Assembly: GCA_963695175.1 (NCBI GenBank)
Contig: CAVOGG010000004.1
Coordinates: 1,363,866-1,427,865 of the forward strand
Origin: Fodinibacter sp963695175
GTDB taxonomy: Bacteria > Actinomycetota > Actinomycetes > Actinomycetales > Dermatophilaceae
Direction: 5' to 3'
Length of the DNA: 64,000 nt
In this document: one piece after another, positions 17,484-26,642 of the stretch
Position numbering within the stretch: position 1 is the first letter of the stretch
Layout: the number at the start of each line of letters is the position of its first letter
Position numbers and translations under genes: made by a program
The notes under the pieces: generated by a model
The model's input: the letters and a program-made list of their open reading frames with translations, nothing else
What the model was told of the DNA's origin: nothing
Database searches by the model: none

Positions 17484-19934
17484 ATGAGCACCCTCTTCGA
17501 CGGCCTCGACTTCGGCGAACCGGGCCACGAGCCGCACGTGGACCCCGCCACCCACGCCAGCGCCCACGCGGCGCTGGTGAACGCGGCCGGGGTGCCGACC
17601 TGGGCGGAGGCCGCGGCCGCCGGGCTGGGCCCCGACGGCGGTCCGGCGACGGCCCGACCGGCCGCCGACCCCGAAGAGCTGCTCGTCGGGCTGAACCCGC
17701 AGCAGCGCGAGGCCGTGCTGCACGAGGGCGGCCCGCTGCTCATCGTCGCGGGCGCCGGGTCCGGCAAGACCCGGGTGCTCGCCCACCGCGTCGCCTACCT
17801 GCTGGCCGCACGGGGGGTGCAGCCGGGCCAGGTGCTCGCCATCACGTTCACCAACAAGGCCGCCGCCGAGATGCGCGAGCGGGTGTCGTCGCTGGTCGGG
17901 CCGCGCGCCAAGGCGATGTGGGTGATGACCTTCCACAGCGCCTGCGTGCGCATCCTGCGCCGCGAGGCCGGCAAGGTGGGGCTGCGCTCGACCTTCTCGA
18001 TCTACGACGCCGCCGACTCCCAGCGCCTGATGTCGATGGTCATCCGCGACATGGACCTCGACCCCAAGCGCTACAACCCGCGCTCGTTCAGCCACCAGGT
18101 GAGCAACCTGAAGAACGAGCTGATCGACGAGGAGACCTACGCGAGCCGGGTCGGTGAGGCGAGCCCGCACCAGGAGCAGGTGCTCGCGGAGGCGTACACG
18201 GCCTACCAGCGCCGGCTGCGGCAGGCCAACGCCATGGACTTCGACGACCTGATCATGACCACGGTGCACATGTTCCAGGCGTTCCCCGACGTCGCCGAGC
18301 ACTACCGGCGTCGCTTCCGGCACGTGATGGTCGACGAGTACCAGGACACCAACCACGCCCAGTACCAGCTGGTCCGCGAGCTCGTCGGCAGGCCCGAGAC
18401 CCGCACCGAGCACGGCGTCGAGCCGAGCGAGCTGGTCGTCGTCGGCGACGCCGACCAGTCGATCTACGCCTTCCGCGGCGCCACGATCCGCAACATCGAG
18501 GAGTTCGAGCAGGACTACCCCGACGCCCGCACGATCCTGCTCGAGCAGAACTACCGCTCCACCCAGACCATCCTGCGCGCCGCGAACTCGGTCATCGCCC
18601 GCAACGAGGGGCGCCGCAAGAAGAACCTGTGGAGCGACACCGGCGACGGCGCGCGCATCATCGGCTACGTCGGCGACAACGAGCACGACGAGGCGTCGTT
18701 CGTGGCGCGCTCGATCGACCGGCTGGGCGACGACCACGGGGTGCGGCCGGGCGACGTCGCGGTGTTCTACCGCACCAACGCCCAGTCGAGGGCGCTGGAA
18801 GAGGTGTTCGTGCGGGTCGGCCTGCCCTACAAGGTGGTCGGCGGCACGCGGTTCTACGAGCGCCGCGAGGTCAAGGACGCACTGGCCTACCTGCGGGTGC
18901 TCTCCAACCCCAGCGACACGGTCAACCTGCGCCGCATCGTCAACGTGCCCAAGCGCGGCATCGGCGACCGGGCGGAGGCCTGCATCGGCGCCCTCGCCGA
19001 GCGCGAGCGCATCCCGTTCGTCGCGGCGCTCGGCCGCCCCGAGGACGCACCCGGCATCGCCACCCGCTCGGTCGCGGCCATCAAGGGCTTCACCACCCTG
19101 CTCGAGGACCTCGGCCGGGTGCGCGACGACGAGGATGCCGGTGTGTCCGACCTGCTCGAGGCCGTGCTCGACCGCTCCGGGTACCTCACCGAGCTGCGGG
19201 CGAGCCACGACCCCCAGGACGAGACCCGCGTCGAGAACCTCGCCGAACTGGTCGCCGTGGCCCGCGAGTTCGACGAGGAGCGCCGCAGCACCGGCGAGGT
19301 GATCAGCCTCGAGGACTTCCTCGAGCGGGTCTCCCTCGTGGCCGACGCCGACGAGATCCCCGACACCGAGGAGGCCGAGAAGGCGGGGGTCGTCACCCTG
19401 ATGACCCTGCACACCGCCAAGGGCCTGGAGTTCCCCGTCGTGTTCCTCACCGGGATGGAGGACGGCACCTTCCCGCACCTGCGCAGCCTCGGTGACGCCA
19501 AGGAGCTCGAGGAGGAGCGGCGACTGGCCTACGTGGGCATCACCCGTGCTCGCGAGCGTCTGCACCTGTCCCGGGCAGCGGTCCGATCTGCCTGGGGCGC
19601 ACCGCAGTACAACCCACCGTCACGCTTCCTCGACGAGATCCCCGCCGAGCTGGTGGAGTGGGAGCGTGAGCTCTCCGGCGCCGCCGCGATCGGGCGTCGC
19701 GACCAGCGGCCGGCCGTGGCGACCCTCGCGGCCCGGCCCGGCGTGCGCTCACCGGGCAACCGGCCGGTCATCCCACTGTCGCCCGGTGACCGGGTCACCC
19801 ACGACAGCTACGGCCTGGGCACGGTGGTGCGCACCCTGGGTGAGGGTGACAAGACGCAGGCAGAGGTCGACTTCGGCGGAGAGCTCGGGGTCAAGCGGTT
19901 CGTGCTGCGGTTCGCCCCGCTCGAGAAGCTCTGA
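17484..19934 (+). CDS. pcrA: UvrD/PcrA-family DNA helicase
   Basis: An 816-residue superfamily 1A helicase. An N-terminal extension of about 65 residues is followed by the Q motif GLNPQQREAV, Walker A AGAGSGKTRVL (about 90), motif Ia FTNKAAAEMRERV, Walker B HVMVDEYQDTN, motif III VVGDADQSIYAFRGA, motif IV LEQNYRS, motif V TLMTLHTAKGLEFPVVF and motif VI YVGITRARERL. The C-terminal Tudor-like domain (LSPGDRVTHDSYGLGTVV) is the PcrA feature that binds RNA polymerase. It unwinds DNA 3' to 5' in repair and at replication-transcription conflicts. It is monocistronic and converges on the M23 gene. Confidence 0.95.
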   Translation: MSTLFDGLDFGEPGHEPHVDPATHASAHAALVNAAGVPTWAEAAAAGLGPDGGPATARPAADPEELLVGLNPQQREAVLHEGGPLLIVAGAGSGKTRVLAHRVAYLLAARGVQPGQVLAITFTNKAAAEMRERVSSLVGPRAKAMWVMTFHSACVRILRREAGKVGLRSTFSIYDAADSQRLMSMVIRDMDLDPKRYNPRSFSHQVSNLKNELIDEETYASRVGEASPHQEQVLAEAYTAYQRRLRQANAMDFDDLIMTTVHMFQAFPDVAEHYRRRFRHVMVDEYQDTNHAQYQLVRELVGRPETRTEHGVEPSELVVVGDADQSIYAFRGATIRNIEEFEQDYPDARTILLEQNYRSTQTILRAANSVIARNEGRRKKNLWSDTGDGARIIGYVGDNEHDEASFVARSIDRLGDDHGVRPGDVAVFYRTNAQSRALEEVFVRVGLPYKVVGGTRFYERREVKDALAYLRVLSNPSDTVNLRRIVNVPKRGIGDRAEACIGALAERERIPFVAALGRPEDAPGIATRSVAAIKGFTTLLEDLGRVRDDEDAGVSDLLEAVLDRSGYLTELRASHDPQDETRVENLAELVAVAREFDEERRSTGEVISLEDFLERVSLVADADEIPDTEEAEKAGVVTLMTLHTAKGLEFPVVFLTGMEDGTFPHLRSLGDAKELEEERRLAYVGITRARERLHLSRAAVRSAWGAPQYNPPSRFLDEIPAELVEWERELSGAAAIGRRDQRPAVATLAARPGVRSPGNRPVIPLSPGDRVTHDSYGLGTVVRTLGEGDKTQAEVDFGGELGVKRFVLRFAPLEKL

Positions 19935-19981
19935 GGGTGGTGCTCACCGGGCCGTGACGGCGCCGTGGTGGGCGAGCCGGG

Positions 19982-20746
19982 TCAGTTGAGCCCGTGCCGC
20001 TTCAGCCACGCGATCGGGTCGATCGGGCTGTCGGTCGCCACGCTCTTCTGGAACTCCAGGTGCAGGTGCGAGCCGAAGGAGTGACCGGTGTTGCCGACCA
20101 GCCCGACGAGCTCTCCCGGCATGACGGTGTCGCCCTTCTGGGCGATCCGCTTGCTCATGTGGCCGTACCAGGAGATCGAGCCGTCCCAGTAGCGGATCTC
20201 GACCTTGTTGCCGAAGCTCGAGTCGTAGAACGACCCGATGACCTCGCCCTTGGACAGCGCGTAGATGGGGGTGCCGGTGGGGGCGCCGAGGTCGATGCCG
20301 TCGTGGGTCTTGCCCCAGCGCCAGCCGAAGCCGGAGGTGATGTGCCAGGTGTGGATCGGCCGCACCCAGCGCTTGCCCTCGCGCGCGATCTTGGCCTTCG
20401 CCGCGGCCTTGCGCTGGGCGGCGCGCGCCGCGCGGACTGCCAGCTCGTTGCGGCCCTGGAGGGCGGCGGTCTGGATCGAGGCGGCCTGACGACGCTCCGC
20501 GAGGTCGGTGACCATGGCGTCGTCGGAGACCTGCTCGGTGCGCGCGATCGCGGTCTGCGTCCGGTCCAGCTCCAGGGTCGGGGGCTCGGGGTGCACGATC
20601 GTCGCTCCGGTCGCGGTCACCACGAGCGCCGCTGCTGCCGCGGTGGGCAGCACGAAGCTCGAGCTGAACGCTCGGGGCAGACGAGCACGACGGGACTGGA
20701 CGCGGTGGCGTCCTCCGTAGTGACGTCCTTGGTAGGACGAACTCAC
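19982..20746 (-). CDS. secreted M23-family metallopeptidase
   Basis: A 254-residue protein starting at GTG 20746. It has a basic N-terminus, one hydrophobic segment (about 28-50, signal anchor), a coiled-coil-like Ala/Arg-rich region (about 62-120), and a C-terminal M23/LytM domain. The zinc ligands are in FGWRWGKTHDGIDLG (His and Asp) and GSHLHLEFQ (HLH); SWYGHMSK holds the remaining active-site His. It would cut peptidoglycan cross-bridges or act in cell separation outside the membrane. The upstream 220 nt carry two inverted repeats (20833-20862 and 20885-20911) that could form a structured leader. Confidence 0.9.
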   Translation of the reverse strand: MSSSYQGRHYGGRHRVQSRRARLPRAFSSSFVLPTAAAAALVVTATGATIVHPEPPTLELDRTQTAIARTEQVSDDAMVTDLAERRQAASIQTAALQGRNELAVRAARAAQRKAAAKAKIAREGKRWVRPIHTWHITSGFGWRWGKTHDGIDLGAPTGTPIYALSKGEVIGSFYDSSFGNKVEIRYWDGSISWYGHMSKRIAQKGDTVMPGELVGLVGNTGHSFGSHLHLEFQKSVATDSPIDPIAWLKRHGLN

Positions 20747-20832
20747 GCGGGGATGACCTCAGGGTGTAGCCGGGGGTTGGACGGGGGTTTGCCCCACCGT
20801 ACCGTGACCATTCCGTGACTACCGACTCTTCG

Positions 20833-20911
20833 CCTGAGAATGTGTGGGCATGCGTTCTCAGGAATGCCGCTCAACTCGCTTGCTACCCGCACGCAGCGTA
20901 GGTATGCGGGT
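20833..20911. repeat. two small inverted repeats upstream of M23 gene
   Basis: CCTGAGAA/TTCTCAGG (20833-20840 with 20855-20862) and ACCCGCA/TGCGGGT (20885-20891 with 20905-20911) lie in the 223-nt gap between the lipase and M23 genes. They may be operators or parts of an RNA leader of the M23 gene. I could not match them to a known riboswitch. Confidence 0.4.
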
Positions 20912-20969
20912 GACGTACCTCACACGTGACGAACCGTGCCGCTGACGGCCGCTCGGGCGAGCGGCATCC

Positions 20970-21902
20970 TCACTCCTCGCGGGTCAGGGGCGTCACACCG
21001 GAGGTGACCGTGCCGCCGTGGGCGTCGAGGTGGGCCAGGGCGTTCGAGATGCCGTGCACGACCTCGCTGAGCATCGGCAGGGTGAGGTGCCCGGCCCCGT
21101 GCAGCTTGATGTTGCGGGCGCTGAGGTCGCGGTGCCGCAGGGACGCGTTGCGCTGCGGGATGATCGCCAGGTCGTTGTCGGACCAGTAGGAGATGAACCG
21201 GGTGCGACTGCCACGCACCGGCCGGTCGAGCTCGCGCATCAGGTGGCTGCCCGGCCGCATCTGCTGCATCAGCGTGGTCGGCACGGCGTACGCGGCGTAG
21301 CTGCCCTGGTGCGGCGTGCCGAGCGTGATGAGGGTGTGCACCCGGGCGTCGCCGCCCAGGCGGGTGACGTAGTAGCGGGCGATCAGGCCACCGAGGCTGT
21401 GCCCGATGATGTGGATCCGCTCGAACCCGGTCTCCTCGACGATCCGCTCCACCTCGACCGACAGGCCCGCGGCGGCCGTGCGCACGTCGTTGGCGACGGT
21501 GAGGTAGTTCATCGCGAAGATGTTGGAGAACCCCCGCCGGGTCAGCCCCCGCCGCAGCAGGGTGAAGATCGACCGGTTGCTGACGATGCCGTGCACGAGC
21601 AGGATCGGCGTGCCCGCGGCCTCGACGTTGGAGACGAGCAGCCCGCGCTGAACCGGGGGGAGGTGCTCGAGCCGGTAGGCCGGCCCGGAGCGCTCGCCAC
21701 GGCCCACCAGCAGTCCGAGCGGCCAGGTCATGACGTGGGCGCCCAGCCAGGCGGACTCCACCGCGTTGCCGGCCAGGACGGCCGGGTCGAGCAGGTGCAG
21801 GGCGGCGGAGGCCAGCCCGCGGGCGCGCCGGAGCACCGAGGCCTGCGGCGGTGCAGGGTGCTCGTCGGACGGTACGGCGCTGGGCCGCGGGAGGGTCGCC
21901 AT
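20970..21902 (-). CDS. alpha/beta-hydrolase, lipase-like
   Basis: A 310-residue alpha/beta hydrolase. The oxyanion-hole strand PILLVHGIVSNRSIF, nucleophile elbow HIIGHSLGGLIARYY (Ser of GHSLGG near residue 180) and ITLGTPHQGSYAAY match triacylglycerol lipase/PGAP1-like esterases. The catalytic His is probably in HGAGHLTLP near the C-terminus. An amphipathic N-terminal part suggests membrane association; no signal peptide is evident. ATG 21902 lies 9 nt after a TACAGT box (minus strand), within GCGAGGCC. It is divergent from the first M4 protease gene. Confidence 0.85.
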   Translation of the reverse strand: MATLPRPSAVPSDEHPAPPQASVLRRARGLASAALHLLDPAVLAGNAVESAWLGAHVMTWPLGLLVGRGERSGPAYRLEHLPPVQRGLLVSNVEAAGTPILLVHGIVSNRSIFTLLRRGLTRRGFSNIFAMNYLTVANDVRTAAAGLSVEVERIVEETGFERIHIIGHSLGGLIARYYVTRLGGDARVHTLITLGTPHQGSYAAYAVPTTLMQQMRPGSHLMRELDRPVRGSRTRFISYWSDNDLAIIPQRNASLRHRDLSARNIKLHGAGHLTLPMLSEVVHGISNALAHLDAHGGTVTSGVTPLTREE

Positions 21903-22131
21903 GGCCTCGCCACTGTACGGCCGGGGCGCCCCATACACCCCGAAGGTGGGGCAGATGGTCACCATGCGGTCTGGTTCTCGGACGCGTCGGTCAAGGCCCG
22001 GTGTACCCGGGGTAAAGATCGTTCGGAGCCAGGTCATTTCTTCGCAAGGTCCGTTGTCACCAGGGCCCCCAGCCGACAGGTTTCCTTGGTGCCCGTGTCC
22101 CGGGCGCCCACCACGAAGGAGACCCATCATC

Positions 22132-24147
22132 GTGAGAAGACTGACCACAGGCCTCGCCCTCGGCGCGGCCGCAGCCACGTTCGCCGCCGGCGCACCCGCC
22201 GCGTCGGCCCTGCCCGGCGCCATCCCTGCCGGGGCCCCGTCCGACCGCCAGGCGCTCAAGCTGGCCGCGGACGACAAGCTCGTCCAGCGCTCGGTGGTCA
22301 CCGACCCGGACGGGACGACACACACCCGCTACGACCGCACCTGGAAGGGCCTGCGCGTCGTCGGGGGCGACCTCGTCGTCGAGAAGGAGAAGGGGGGCCG
22401 CATCGAGGACGTCCACTTCAACAACGGCAAGAGCGTGGCCGCTGACACGACCACGCCGACCGTCACGAAGACGACCGCGGTGTCGAAGGGCCAGCAGCGC
22501 TCGAAGGCGGCCGGGGAGAAGAGCGCGGGTGAGCTCGTGGTCTGGGCGTCGACCGGGTCGCCACGCCTGGCCTACGACGTGCTGACCACCGGCACCTTGG
22601 CCGACCAGACGCCCAGCCGGCTGCACACGATCGTCGACGCGGAGTCGGGAGCCGTCATCACGTCGTACGACGAGGTCGTCAAGGGCACCGGCAACAGCCA
22701 GTACTCCGGCAGCGTCACGCTCAACACGACGCTGAGCGGCTCGACCTGGCAGCTGCGCGACACCCTGGGGAACTACACGACCGACCTCAACGGGGCGACG
22801 TCCGGCACGGGGGCGCAGTTCACCGACGCGGACAACACGTGGGGGAACGGCTCGACGACGAGCCGGCAGACGGCGGGGGTCGACGCGCAGTACGGGGCGG
22901 AGAAGACCTACGCGTACTACAGCTCGGTGCTCGGCCGGGCCGGCATCTGGAACAACGGCACGGGGGCCCGCAGCCGCACCCACTACGGCAACGCCTACAA
23001 CAACGCGTTCTGGGACGGCACCCAGATGACCTACGGCGACGGCGCCGGCAACACCCACCCGCTCACCTCGATCGACGTCGCCGCCCACGAGATGAGCCAC
23101 GGGGTCACCGAGAACACCGCCGGGCTCGTCTACACCGGCGATGCGGGGGGTCTCAACGAGGCGACGTCCGACATCTTCGGCACGGCCGTCGAGTGGTTCG
23201 CGAACAGCCCGGCCGACCCCGGTGACTACCTCATCGGCGAGAAGATCAACATCAACGGCAACGGCACCCCGCTGCGCTACATGGACAAGCCCAGCAAGGA
23301 CGGCGGTAGCCAGGACTGCTGGACCACGGGCACCAAGAACCTCGACCCGCACTACTCCTCCGGCCCGCTGAACCACTGGTTCTTCCTCGCCTCGGAGGGC
23401 TCCGGCGCCAGGACGGTCAACGGCGTCGCCTACAACAGCCCGACCTGCAACGGCGCCACGGTGACCGGCGCCGGCCGGGCCGCGGCGGAGAAGATCTGGT
23501 ACCGCACGTTGTCGACCAAGCTCACCTCGTCGAGCACCTACGCGGCGGCCCGCAACGGTGCGATCGCCTCCGCCAAGGAGCTCTACGGCGCCGGGTCGGC
23601 CCAGTGCCTCGCCACCGAGAGCGCCTTCTCGGCGATCGCGGTCCCGGCCGGCACCGAGTCCTGCGGGGGCACCACCCCGCCGCCCACCGGCACCAACCTG
23701 CTCGGCAACCCGGGCTTCGAGTCGGGCAACACGGTCTGGACCGGCACCGCCGGCCCGATCACGAACAACACCGGTCGCCCGGCGCGCACCGGCTCGTGGA
23801 AGGCCTGGCTCGGCGGCAACGGCTCGGCGGGCACCGAGACGATCAACCAGAGCGTCGCGATCCCCTCGAGCGCGACCAGCGCCACCCTGTCGTTCTGGCT
23901 GCGCACCGACACGGCCGAGACCGGCTCCACGGTCTACGACACGATGAGGGCCCAGGTCGTCGACGGCTCGACGGTGACCACGCTGGCCACCTACTCCAAC
24001 GTCGGGACCAACGCCACCTACACGCAGAAGTCCTTCAACCTCACCGCCTACAAGGGTCGGACGGTGTCGATCCGGTTCACCATGACCGAGGACTCCAGCC
24101 TGCAGACGTCCTTCGTCGTCGACGACACCTCCGTCGCGACGAGCTGA
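22132..24147 (+). CDS. secreted M4 (thermolysin-like) metalloprotease with C-terminal jelly-roll domain
   Basis: A 671-residue exoprotease starting at GTG 22132, 9 nt after GAAGGAG. Order: signal peptide (RRLTTGLALGAAAATFAAGA), FTP/PepSY propeptide (about 35-190), M4 catalytic domain with zinc motif HEMSH in IDVAAHEMSHGVTENTAG and the third ligand Glu in GGLNEATSDIFG, the M4 C-terminal domain with the catalytic His region HYSSGPLNHWFFL, a Thr/Pro linker (GTTPPPTGTN), and a beta-rich domain from about 525 (NPGFESGNTVW) resembling pre-peptidase or carbohydrate-binding jelly rolls. It is autoprocessed outside the cell. A TAAAGAT -10-like box is at 22013-22019. The next gene is a paralogue lacking the last domain. 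Confidence 0.94.
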   Translation: MRRLTTGLALGAAAATFAAGAPAASALPGAIPAGAPSDRQALKLAADDKLVQRSVVTDPDGTTHTRYDRTWKGLRVVGGDLVVEKEKGGRIEDVHFNNGKSVAADTTTPTVTKTTAVSKGQQRSKAAGEKSAGELVVWASTGSPRLAYDVLTTGTLADQTPSRLHTIVDAESGAVITSYDEVVKGTGNSQYSGSVTLNTTLSGSTWQLRDTLGNYTTDLNGATSGTGAQFTDADNTWGNGSTTSRQTAGVDAQYGAEKTYAYYSSVLGRAGIWNNGTGARSRTHYGNAYNNAFWDGTQMTYGDGAGNTHPLTSIDVAAHEMSHGVTENTAGLVYTGDAGGLNEATSDIFGTAVEWFANSPADPGDYLIGEKININGNGTPLRYMDKPSKDGGSQDCWTTGTKNLDPHYSSGPLNHWFFLASEGSGARTVNGVAYNSPTCNGATVTGAGRAAAEKIWYRTLSTKLTSSSTYAAARNGAIASAKELYGAGSAQCLATESAFSAIAVPAGTESCGGTTPPPTGTNLLGNPGFESGNTVWTGTAGPITNNTGRPARTGSWKAWLGGNGSAGTETINQSVAIPSSATSATLSFWLRTDTAETGSTVYDTMRAQVVDGSTVTTLATYSNVGTNATYTQKSFNLTAYKGRTVSIRFTMTEDSSLQTSFVVDDTSVATS

Positions 24148-24162
24148 CCCAGCACCACCGGC

Positions 24163-24198
24163 GGATGCCGCCCCTCGCCCGCGTGGGGGGCGGCATCC
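24163..24198 (+). terminator. terminator hairpin built from GGATGCCG octamers
   Basis: GGATGCCGCCCC (24163-24174) pairs perfectly with GGGGCGGCATCC (24187-24198), with a 12-nt loop, 15 nt after the first M4 protease stop. The arms contain the over-represented octamer in inverted orientation. Confidence 0.7.
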
Positions 24199-24306
24199 AC
24201 CGCGGCGCGCCGACCGAAACCTGCGTTCGTCGCGCGTCGGAGCACCAGACCCCCCACCATTGACCTGCCGCGGGTCACCGCCGCGTCCTTCACCCGAGGA
24301 GTCCCC

Positions 24307-25908
24307 TTGTCCCAGCGTCACCTCACCGGAGTCGCCCTCGCCGTCACGGCCGCCGCCGTGGCCGCGACCGTAGCCGGTGTGCCCGGAGCCGCAGCCGCCC
24401 CCAAGGGCCCGGATGCCGCGAAGGCCGCGGAACAGGCGGCCGCCAGGTCGACCGGTCGCGCCCTGGGCCTGCCGGCCGACCAGTCGCTCGTCGTGCGCAA
24501 CGTGCTCACCGACCCCGACGGCACGCGCCACGTGCGCTACGACCGCACCGTCGACGGGTTGGCCGTCGTCGGTGGCGACCTCGTCGTCGCCAAGAAGGCC
24601 GACGGCACCGTCAAGGACAGCCACTCGAACCGCGGCAAGGACGTCGCCCCCGCCTCGACCACGGCGACCGTCGGGGCGGTGGCCGCCACCGCCACCGCCG
24701 CGAAGTCCGCCGGCTACGCGGTCGAGTCCAGCGCCGCGGACCTCGTCGTGTACGCGAGCCAGGGCGCGCCGCGCCTGGCCTGGCAGGTGACGACGACCGG
24801 CATCCGCTCGAGCCAGACGCCGAGCCGCCTGAAGACCTGGGTCGACGCCCGCACCGGCCGGGTCCTCGACTCGGCCGAGAGCATCGAGGAGGGCACCGGC
24901 AACACCCAGTACTCCGGCACCGTCACGCTGACCACGGTGGGGAGCCCCACGTTCAAGCTGCGAGACACCCTGGGCAACTTCACGACCGACCTCAACGGCG
25001 CGACCTCGGGGACAGGAACGGAGTTCACCGACCTCTCTCCCGCCGACGACATCTGGGGCACCGGCACCCCGGGCACCACCGGGGCGGGCCGCCAGACCGC
25101 CGCCGCCGACGCCCAGTGGGGCGCCCAGGAGACCTTCGCGTACTACAAGAACGTCCAGGGCCGGAACGGCATCTGGAACACCGGCGTCGGCGCGCGCAGC
25201 CGCGTTCACTACGGCAACGCCTACAACAACGCCTTCTGGGACGGCACCCAGATGACCTACGGCGACGGTGCGGGCAACGCCCGGCCGCTGACCGCCATCG
25301 ACGTCGCCGGCCACGAGATGAGCCACGGCGTCACCGAGAACAGCGCCGCGCTGAACTACCGGGGTGAGTCCGGCGGCCTCAACGAGGCGACGTCCGACAT
25401 CTTCGGCACCGCGGTGGAGTTCTACGCGGACGACACCTCCGCATCCACCGACGTCGGTGACTACCTCATCGGCGAGAAGATCAACATCAACGGCAACGGC
25501 ACCCCGCTGCGCTACATGGACAAGCCCAGCAAGGACGGCCAGAGCGCCGACTGCTGGAGCAAGTCGGTCGGCCGGCTCAACGTGCACTACTCCTCGGGCC
25601 CGCTGAACCACTGGTTCTACCTGGTCTCCGAGGGATCGGGAGCGAAGACGCTCGGCGGTGTCAGCTACAACAGCCCCACCTGCGGCGCCCCCGCCATGAC
25701 CGGCGTCGGGCACGCCGTGGCCGAGAAGGTCTGGTACCGCACGCTGACGACCAAGCTCACCTCGAGCAGCGGCTACGCGGCGGCCCGCAACGGTGCCATC
25801 GCGTCGGCCAAGGAGCTCTACGGCAAGAACAGCACGAACTGCCTCGCGGTGCAGAACGCCTTCAACGCCATCGCGGTGCCCGCGGGCACCCAGACCTGCA
25901 GCAACTGA
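24307..25908 (+). CDS. secreted M4 (thermolysin-like) metalloprotease, short paralogue
   Basis: A 533-residue exoprotease. The start is TTG 24307, 7 nt after GAGGAG, giving signal peptide SQRHLTGVALAVTAAAVAAT. Propeptide, catalytic and C-terminal domains align with the upstream paralogue: zinc motif HEMSH in IDVAGHEMSHGVTENSA, third ligand in GGLNEATSDIFG, and catalytic His in HYSSGPLNHWFYL. It ends at NAIAVPAGTQTCSN, exactly where the paralogue goes on into its linker and jelly roll. Tandem duplication with loss or gain of the C-terminal domain is the simplest reading. A 14-bp terminator follows. Confidence 0.94.
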   Translation: MSQRHLTGVALAVTAAAVAATVAGVPGAAAAPKGPDAAKAAEQAAARSTGRALGLPADQSLVVRNVLTDPDGTRHVRYDRTVDGLAVVGGDLVVAKKADGTVKDSHSNRGKDVAPASTTATVGAVAATATAAKSAGYAVESSAADLVVYASQGAPRLAWQVTTTGIRSSQTPSRLKTWVDARTGRVLDSAESIEEGTGNTQYSGTVTLTTVGSPTFKLRDTLGNFTTDLNGATSGTGTEFTDLSPADDIWGTGTPGTTGAGRQTAAADAQWGAQETFAYYKNVQGRNGIWNTGVGARSRVHYGNAYNNAFWDGTQMTYGDGAGNARPLTAIDVAGHEMSHGVTENSAALNYRGESGGLNEATSDIFGTAVEFYADDTSASTDVGDYLIGEKININGNGTPLRYMDKPSKDGQSADCWSKSVGRLNVHYSSGPLNHWFYLVSEGSGAKTLGGVSYNSPTCGAPAMTGVGHAVAEKVWYRTLTTKLTSSSGYAAARNGAIASAKELYGKNSTNCLAVQNAFNAIAVPAGTQTCSN

Positions 25909-25936
25909 CGCAGGGTCGCCCTCGGGCGACGCACCC

Positions 25937-25969
25937 GGACGGCGTGCCGCCACCAGCGGCACGCCGTCC
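25937..25969. terminator. bidirectional terminator hairpin
   Basis: GGACGGCGTGCCGC (25937-25950) and GCGGCACGCCGTCC (25956-25969) form a perfect 14-bp stem with a 5-nt loop between the converging M4 protease and lipoprotein genes. Confidence 0.8.
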
Positions 25970-25986
25970 GCGCGTCCCGGGGGGTG

Positions 25987-26475
25987 TCAGCGGCAGACGG
26001 TGCGCTGGTCGGGCGGCAGCTGCACGTCGTCGAGGAGGGTGCGAGCCGTGGTCGAGAGCGGGTCGCCACCCTGGGCCTCGCCGAGGTCGACGGCGCCGTC
26101 GGCGCGCAGCAGGGTGACCGCCATCCGGTCGGCGCCGGCGGCCGGGGCGACGCTGGGGGCAGGTGCGCTCGCCAGCGTCTGGGCGACCTGCGCCGCCACC
26201 GCGCAGTCGACCGGGGCGGTGCGGGTGGTCCCGGTGACCCGGCCGTCGGGCGCGACCGTCAGCCGGTCGTCGAACCCGGCCACGCCACCGCTTCGGCGCA
26301 GGGCCGTGGCGGATGCCGTGTCGCCGGGTTCTGCGCTGGTGCCCGCCGGGGTGCCGCTCGGGCTCGGCGCCGAGGACGACGGCTCACCGCAGGCGCTCGT
26401 GGTCAGGGCGGCGGCCAGGACCAGGGCGGCCACGGACAGCGGCCGTGGGGTGCGCGGGCGGAGGGGCGACGGCAT
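25987..26475 (-). CDS. putative lipoprotein, unknown function
   Basis: A 162-residue protein. An Arg-rich N-terminus and hydrophobic segment (LSVAALVLAAALTTSAC) end in a lipobox with Cys near residue 27, followed by a Ser/Pro/Gly/Thr linker. The mature domain (VAGFDDRLTVAPDGRVTGTT, then ending QLPPDQRTVCR) has two cysteines and no recognised family. It would be anchored on the outer face of the membrane. ATG 26475 is chosen because it gives a proper lipoprotein signal; the frame stays open upstream to 26553. Confidence 0.75.
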   Translation of the reverse strand: MPSPLRPRTPRPLSVAALVLAAALTTSACGEPSSSAPSPSGTPAGTSAEPGDTASATALRRSGGVAGFDDRLTVAPDGRVTGTTRTAPVDCAVAAQVAQTLASAPAPSVAPAAGADRMAVTLLRADGAVDLGEAQGGDPLSTTARTLLDDVQLPPDQRTVCR

Positions 26476-26584
26476 CCGCCCATCCCACCACCGGTCGTCG
26501 CGCTGGGGCGACCGCTCGGGCGTGAGATGGGTCCCACCGGCCGCCCCGGGCACACCCGTGGCGCGCCCACCCCTCCGGTCCCGT

Positions 26585-26590
26585 TAGGCT
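26585..26590 (+). promoter_or_regulatory. -10 box TAGGCT for sucCD
   Basis: TAGGCT lies 52 nt before the sucC start, so this operon would have a normal leader. GAGGA (26627-26631) serves as ribosome site 11 nt before GTG 26643. Confidence 0.45.
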
Positions 26591-26642
26591 CCCCAACGGA
26601 CCACTTCCAGCCAGTCGACCGACAGTGAGGACGGATCGCCTC

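Noticed and set aside
20747..20969. c-di-AMP (ydaO) riboswitch before the M23 peptidase
   Set aside because: The conserved blocks could not be recognised by eye; only two small inverted repeats are present.
22057..25962. 1301-residue open frame on the minus strand
   Set aside because: It is a shadow of the two M4 protease genes; the low-complexity Val/Gly/Arg composition has no recognisable domain.
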